This document shows positions 59,025-64,000 of a stretch of DNA of 64,000 bases, piece after piece (positions within the stretch are counted from its first letter, which is position 1; each line of letters opens with the position of its first letter). A model generated the notes under the pieces. It had not been told where the DNA came from. It saw only the letters and a program-made list of their open reading frames with translations, and ran no database searches. Source of the DNA: Woeseiaceae bacterium. GTDB taxonomy: Bacteria > Pseudomonadota > Gammaproteobacteria > Steroidobacterales > Woeseiaceae. Location: the NCBI GenBank assembly GCA_013042375.1, contig JABDQH010000116.1:1-64000 (forward strand). The letters are read 5' to 3'. A program made the translations under genes and the position numbers.

Positions 59025-60004
59025 TCGTCGGGCCGTCATGGGTCGGCGACATGGTCATGGCCCAGTCGCTGCTGCGGCTCCTCAAAGCGCGCGACCCGGA
59101 GCGGGCGCTCGACGTGCTGGCCCCGGCATGGTCGCTGCCGATCGTTTCCCGCATGCCCGAAGTACGCCGGGGCATCGCATCCGAAACCGCGCACGGCGAG
59201 ATCGGATTCGCGAAACGTCGGCGCATTGCCGCCGGCCTGCGTGGCGACTACGACACCGCCATCGTTATGCCACGCTCCTTCAAGGCGGCGTTGATCCCCT
59301 GGTTCGCCCGCATACCGCGGCGCATCGGCTTTCGTGGCGAATCGCGGTTCTTCCTGATCAACGAGGTGCGTCCGTTCGACCCGATCGTCCTCGACCAGAC
59401 CGTGAAACGCTTCGTTGCGCTCGGGCTCGATGCGGGGGAGGAGCTGCCGGGCGCAGTGCCCCTGCCGTCACTCAAGGTCAACGATGAAAACCGCGAGCGC
59501 GCACTGCGCGCGCTCGGCCTGTCTGTCGATCGACCCGTTGTCGCAATGATGCCCGGCGCCGAGTACGGGCCGGCCAAGTGCTGGCCGCTCGAGTACTTCG
59601 CCGCACTGGCGCGGCGGCTCGACGACGCGGGATACGCCGTGTGGATCCTCGGGTCGGACAAGGATCGCCCGGCCGGCGACGCCATCGCCGCTGCCGCCAC
59701 GGCTGTAAATCTCTGCGGACGGACCTCCCTCGAGGACGTTATCGACCTCCTCTCTGCCTGCGAGCGGGCCGTGTCGAACGATTCGGGCCTCATGCACATC
59801 GCGGCGGCCGTCGGTACGCACGTTCACGGCATTTATGGCTCATCTTCGCCGAAATTCACGCCACCGCTCACGAAAAGTCGCGATATTCACGAAATTCACC
59901 TGGATTGCCGGCCTTGCTTCGAACGCGAGTGCCCGCTGGGCCACACGAAGTGCCTTCGCGACCTCTACCCCGACGCTATTTACGATAAAATAGCGGAAAA
60001 ATAA
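59003..60004 (+). CDS. waaF: lipopolysaccharide heptosyltransferase II (GT9)
   Basis: TTG start; overlaps hld[78 protein letters not shown]. Confidence 0.93.
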   Translation: MRTTATLVVGPSWVGDMVMAQSLLRLLKARDPERALDVLAPAWSLPIVSRMPEVRRGIASETAHGEIGFAKRRRIAAGLRGDYDTAIVMPRSFKAALIPWFARIPRRIGFRGESRFFLINEVRPFDPIVLDQTVKRFVALGLDAGEELPGAVPLPSLKVNDENRERALRALGLSVDRPVVAMMPGAEYGPAKCWPLEYFAALARRLDDAGYAVWILGSDKDRPAGDAIAAAATAVNLCGRTSLEDVIDLLSACERAVSNDSGLMHIAAAVGTHVHGIYGSSSPKFTPPLTKSRDIHEIHLDCRPCFERECPLGHTKCLRDLYPDAIYDKIAEK

Positions 60005-60006
60005 CG

Positions 60007-61071
60007 CTAATTGCCGCGATCGTCGAAGAAAAGGTCGATCTTTTCAACGACGTCGGCGACCGTGATCAGGTCCATTGCATCGGCATGACGGACCCTTTGG
60101 CCCCAACGAAGATCGGCGACGTTCTTACCAAGATAGCGGGATATCGCGTCCGGATAGCGATTTATCGTGTACTTTTGCGACAAATAAGGGCCGGTCCGTG
60201 ACGGATTCGATGTGGCGTACAGGCCGACAACGCCGGTTCCGAGGGCTGTCGCGATATGGGCAGGACCGGAGTCCGGGCAAATGACGAGGTCGGCCTCGGC
60301 GATCAGCGCCGCCAGCCGCTTGAGAGTCGTCGCGCCGACGAGGTTGTCGACGCCCTCGGCCGAGGCCAGTCGACTGCCGTATTCGATCTCGAGATCCGAC
60401 GGTCCGCCCGTGATCACGACGCGGGCGCCGTAACGGCGCGAGAGGTGGTCGATGATCGCGGCGAAATTGGCGGCGCCCCAGTTGCGGTAGTTGCGCGCGC
60501 GCTGGCTGGTGCAGGGGCTGATCACGACCAGCGGCCTGCCACTGGCCCGGTAGCCTGCGGCGAACGCGCGGTCGGCCTCCGGTAGCGGGATGTCCCAGCG
60601 CAAGGCGTGCTCCCCGGCGCCGATGGCCGTCGCGAATCCCATCATGGCCTCCATCGCGTGCTCGCCCCGGGCGGGCGCAATGCGGCGGCTCGTGAGCAGC
60701 CACTGGAAGTCCCTGGCCCGTCGACGATCGAAGCCGAGGCGAACGTCGGCAGGCAACAGGCGAATGAGGAAATTGGCGCGCATCGAGGCATGCATGCACA
60801 GCGCGACGTCGAAGTGCCTGCCGGCGAGCGCCGCCCGGACGTCGTGGTAGGCGGCGCGGCCACGGGACTTGTCGAACACGACAAAATCGATATCCGGAAT
60901 ATCCGACATCAGCCCGGCCTCGGTCCGGCCGATAATCCAGGTTATGTCACTGTCGGGCCAGGTGTCCTGCAGCCGCCGGATGACGGCAAGTGCGTGGCAA
61001 GTATCGCCAATGGCCGACAGGCGCAATACGCAGATGCTACGAGGCTTCGATTGCAGGTCCAAATCAGGCAA
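60007..61071 (-). CDS. glycosyltransferase family 9 (heptosyltransferase I-like)
   Basis: 354 aa. ICVLRLSAIGDTCHALAVIRRLQDTWPDSDITWIIG, VISPCTSQRARNYRNWGAANFAAIIDHL, LVICPDSGPAHIATALGTGVVGLYATSNPSRTGPY. Confidence 0.88.
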   Translation of the reverse strand: MPDLDLQSKPRSICVLRLSAIGDTCHALAVIRRLQDTWPDSDITWIIGRTEAGLMSDIPDIDFVVFDKSRGRAAYHDVRAALAGRHFDVALCMHASMRANFLIRLLPADVRLGFDRRRARDFQWLLTSRRIAPARGEHAMEAMMGFATAIGAGEHALRWDIPLPEADRAFAAGYRASGRPLVVISPCTSQRARNYRNWGAANFAAIIDHLSRRYGARVVITGGPSDLEIEYGSRLASAEGVDNLVGATTLKRLAALIAEADLVICPDSGPAHIATALGTGVVGLYATSNPSRTGPYLSQKYTINRYPDAISRYLGKNVADLRWGQRVRHADAMDLITVADVVEKIDLFFDDRGN

Positions 61072-61106
61072 TATCCGGGCACGTGATGCTGTAAGGAAAA
61101 GGTCCG

Positions 61107-61838
61107 TTGACCGAAACCGTCGAGACGACCGCGACCGGCGCCATCCTATACGATAAGGCCATTATCAATCATATAACGGAAGCGCACTTCGCGACCGGGG
61201 GGTGGCCGCACGCCGAGGTCCTGACCGGTTCGCTGCGGTCGAGCGGCCGCGGCAATACGCTGTATGTTGGCAATGTCCCGCGTCAGTTCGTGCTGCGTCA
61301 TTACGTGCGCGGTGGCCTGATCGGCAAACTGATCCGCGACACCTACGTGTTTTCGGGTGCGGACAAGACGCGTTCGTTCATGGAATGGCGCCTGCTCGAC
61401 AAGCTCGCTGCGAACAACATGCGTGTGCCGCGCCCGGCCGCGGCGCGCTACGTTCGCCGCGGCACGCTCTACACGGCCGATCTGATCACGGTGCGCGTCC
61501 CCGGTATCGTGCCGCTGTCGCAGTACATCGCCGACAATGATCCTGACGAGTCGTTCTGGCGGGATTGCGGCGCGGCCATCTACGAGTTCCACGCGGCCGG
61601 CGTCTATCACGCCGACATGAATGCCTATAACGTCCAGATCGATAGCGATGGTACGTTGTGGCTCCTTGATTTCGACAAGGGGGCGCTGCGGTCTCCGGGT
61701 CCCTGGCAACAGGAAACGCTGGGTCGTCTGCACCGTTCTCTGCTAAAGATCGTCGGGCTCGAACCGCGGCTCAGCTTCCGTTCGCCGAACTGGAGGCAGC
61801 TGCTCGACGGCTACTTCGACGCGTCGAGATCGGCGTAG
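61107..61838 (+). CDS. kdkA: 3-deoxy-D-manno-octulosonic acid (Kdo) kinase
   Basis: 243 aa, TTG start. RQFVLRHYVRGGLIGKLIRDTYVFSGADKTRSFMEWRLLDKL, AGVYHADMNAYNVQIDSDGTLWLLDFDKG. Confidence 0.9.
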   Translation: MTETVETTATGAILYDKAIINHITEAHFATGGWPHAEVLTGSLRSSGRGNTLYVGNVPRQFVLRHYVRGGLIGKLIRDTYVFSGADKTRSFMEWRLLDKLAANNMRVPRPAAARYVRRGTLYTADLITVRVPGIVPLSQYIADNDPDESFWRDCGAAIYEFHAAGVYHADMNAYNVQIDSDGTLWLLDFDKGALRSPGPWQQETLGRLHRSLLKIVGLEPRLSFRSPNWRQLLDGYFDASRSA

Positions 61839-62746
61839 TAGTCGGGATAGCCCGCCGGCAGGTCCTTGAACTTGCGGTGAATCCAGAAGTACTGCTCAGT
61901 CGCCTTGCGGATGTGCTCCTCCAGCAACGCCACGTAGCGCTTCGTATCGGCAACCGGGTCATCGCTCGGGAAGTTCTCGAGCGGCGGCAGCAGGGTCATC
62001 TCGTAGGTACCGTCTCTCTTGCGCAACGGGAAGAACGGTATGGTGACCGCATTGCCGAGGCGCGCCAGCGTTGATGTCGCGGTCGTGTGCAAGGCCGGGA
62101 TACCAAAGAACTCGATAACTTCCGAACCCTTGCGGTTGTAACTCTGGTCCGGCGCGTACCAGACGGCGCGCCCGTTGCGCAGGCTGCGCACCATCTTCTT
62201 GATGTCACGTTTCTCGATCGTGGATTCGGCCGAGACTTCGCGGCCGCTGCGCTGCAGCTCCGTCATGAACTCGCTGCGGTTCTTGCGAAACACGGCATCG
62301 AAGGGCGGGATCTCGGTGGCCAGAACCCGACCCATGATTTCGAGCGTCGTGAAGTGAGCGCTCAACAGGATGACGCCTTGTCCGGACTCGAGCGCATCGT
62401 TGACGTGTTCAACGCCGGTTAGCGTCGTAATGGACCGCAAGCGCCGGTCGCTGGCCCAGCGACCGAGACCCGTTTCGATCAACATCATGCCAAGCGCCTC
62501 GAAATGCTCGCGCGTCAGGTCGTCAAGCTGATTCTCCGGCATGGCGCGAAAACAAAGCGCGAGGTTTCGCCGGACGACCTCGCGCCGAGACCCGGCAAAC
62601 CTGTATGCGAGACGACCGATGACCCGGCCGATCCACAGCGCGACGCGGTGTGGCAGCAAGCAGACCAGCCTGAGCAGGCCCATGCCGATCCACACGGGCC
62701 AGGTGCCCGGCGACCGGTAACTGGACAGGGGTTTGCGCATGCTCAT
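61811..62746 (-). CDS. LpxL/LpxM-like lipid A acyltransferase
   Basis: 311 aa. VILLSAHFTTLEIMGRVLA (HxxxxE/D-type), VWYAPDQSYNRKGSEVIEFFGIPALHTTATSTLARLGNAVTIPFFPLR. Confidence 0.9.
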   Translation of the reverse strand: MSMRKPLSSYRSPGTWPVWIGMGLLRLVCLLPHRVALWIGRVIGRLAYRFAGSRREVVRRNLALCFRAMPENQLDDLTREHFEALGMMLIETGLGRWASDRRLRSITTLTGVEHVNDALESGQGVILLSAHFTTLEIMGRVLATEIPPFDAVFRKNRSEFMTELQRSGREVSAESTIEKRDIKKMVRSLRNGRAVWYAPDQSYNRKGSEVIEFFGIPALHTTATSTLARLGNAVTIPFFPLRKRDGTYEMTLLPPLENFPSDDPVADTKRYVALLEEHIRKATEQYFWIHRKFKDLPAGYPDYYADLDASK

Positions 62747-62758
62747 GCGAGCAGGATT

Positions 62759-63952
62759 CTACTCGGACATGCCGTCCACGTAACCACCGCGCTCGCGCTG
62801 CGGCGCGACGTCGGCGGCCGCTTCGTCTTCGACCTCGAAATCGTCGGCCTGGATAGCGATGTGGAACGCCGCGTTTCCCGGCATCACGACCTGGTTGCGC
62901 GCCATGCCGATGACGCGGCCCGACCAGGGCGAGCGCACCTCGGTGCGGGCATTGTTCATCGGGTCCGTAATCGTGCCGAGGAGGTCGCCCTTGCGCACGG
63001 TGGTGCCAAGGCCGACGTCGGCAAGCAAGATGCCGCCGTTGTCGGCGCGCACCCAGGACGAGCGGTAGTAGACTGGTTCGGGATCGCTCCAGCGACGCCG
63101 TTTCTTGACCATGTCGAGCGCAGCGAGCAGCGTATCGATGCCCTCGACGCCACGCTTGACCTCGGCGAGCTCGAGTTCGGACGGCCCGCCCGCTTCGACG
63201 GTCACGGCAGGAATTCCCGCGAGCGTCGCCGCATGACGCAGCGTGCCCGCGGTCGGTTTGCTGTGCAGTACGACCATCGCGCCGAAGCCCAGCGTCAGCG
63301 TCACGACGTCCGGATTCCTGAGGTCGGCGCGAATCTGGGGCAGGTTGGCGCGTTCGAACGAGCCGGTGTGCAGGTCGACGAGCGCATCGCAATGCGCGAT
63401 CACCTGCGTGAACAGCGAGTGGGCAATGCGCGCCGCCGCGCTGCCATTCGGGTTGCCCGGAAAATAGCGATTCAGGTCGCGTCGATCGGGCAGGTAGCGC
63501 GAACCGCGGCGAAAGCCCTGGACATTGACAATGGGTACGCCGATCACGGCACCGGACAGTCGCTCGGGATTGATGTCGTGCAGCACACGGCGCACGATTT
63601 CGATGCCGTTGAGTTCGTCGCCGTGGACGGCCGCGGTAAGGCACAGCGTCGGTCCGGGCAGCGCACCGTTGACCGCGAGCACCGGCGTGGATACAGGCAC
63701 GCCCTCGAAAAGCTGGGTCGCCGACCACGACAGCCGGGCGGCGGAACCCGGCTCGACGCCGGTGCCGAGAATCCGCAGAGGCTCGGCCCGTCCGTCGGCC
63801 GTGGTCACGGCATCGGCGAGCGGCACATCGTGTTCGTGTTCGGCCACGGCATCGACCAGTTCTTCGGCGACGGCTGAAGTCTCGCTGGAACGCGCGTCAC
63901 CCTCATCGGTCGAATCCTGCATGAGGTCGACGCCGCCGTCCGAGCGCTCCAC
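62759..63952 (-). CDS. succinylglutamate desuccinylase/aspartoacylase family protein (5' end uncertain)
   Basis: LTAAVHGDELNGIEIVRRVLHDINPERLSGAVIGVPIVNVQGFRRGSRYLPDRRDLNRYFPGN, DALVDLHTGSFERANLPQIRAD. Frame is open past 63952 to the window edge; start could be 63922, 63952 or outside. Confidence 0.88.
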   Translation of the reverse strand: MERSDGGVDLMQDSTDEGDARSSETSAVAEELVDAVAEHEHDVPLADAVTTADGRAEPLRILGTGVEPGSAARLSWSATQLFEGVPVSTPVLAVNGALPGPTLCLTAAVHGDELNGIEIVRRVLHDINPERLSGAVIGVPIVNVQGFRRGSRYLPDRRDLNRYFPGNPNGSAAARIAHSLFTQVIAHCDALVDLHTGSFERANLPQIRADLRNPDVVTLTLGFGAMVVLHSKPTAGTLRHAATLAGIPAVTVEAGGPSELELAEVKRGVEGIDTLLAALDMVKKRRRWSDPEPVYYRSSWVRADNGGILLADVGLGTTVRKGDLLGTITDPMNNARTEVRSPWSGRVIGMARNQVVMPGNAAFHIAIQADDFEVEDEAAADVAPQRERGGYVDGMSE

Positions 63953-64000
63953 GGACGTCTCACCGGCCAGTGCGGCACCAGGCAGTCCGGAGATGCACCA

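Overview
This 64 kb window is GC-rich, gene-dense bacterial chromosome, most likely from a gammaproteobacterium. I infer that from gene content (hldD/waaF/kdkA LPS-core genes, glnE, a cysB-like gene next to cysK, YpfJ, GlyGly-CTERM); I did not test taxonomy. There is no rRNA, no convincing tRNA, no CRISPR array and no transposase or phage module. From left to right the main blocks are: a 2-oxoacid:acceptor oxidoreductase operon with a GltD-like flavoprotein; a membrane GGDEF protein; a DUF1800/DUF1501 pair; an ECF sigma cassette; a class V aminotransferase; TerB-like and MscS-like genes; a 14-kb block of two RND efflux operons (three RND permeases, three adaptors, one PadR regulator); a FAD oxidoreductase, PLD and YpfJ metallopeptidase; mtnA plus a class II aldolase; folD; an acyltransferase/orphan/GIY-YIG operon; MATE, lone ABC ATPase and NERD genes; a PAS-sigma54 activator coupled to a dacB-type gene; cysB/cysK; a GGDEF-EAL protein; glnE; and an LPS inner-core cluster. 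The least explained signal is a complete unannotated small-gene cassette at about 11190-11387 (minus strand): a promoter-like pair, a 13-nt perfect Shine-Dalgarno, a 26-codon ORF and a U-rich terminator. Other second-look items are two palindromic operators in the RND block, a tandem ACGA-N4-TCGT site upstream of the sigma54 activator, a hydrophobic insertion in one RND permease, several tail-to-tail gene overlaps and a possible MtnA-aldolase methylthio-salvage shunt. All functional names come from reading the translations by eye; no database search was run.
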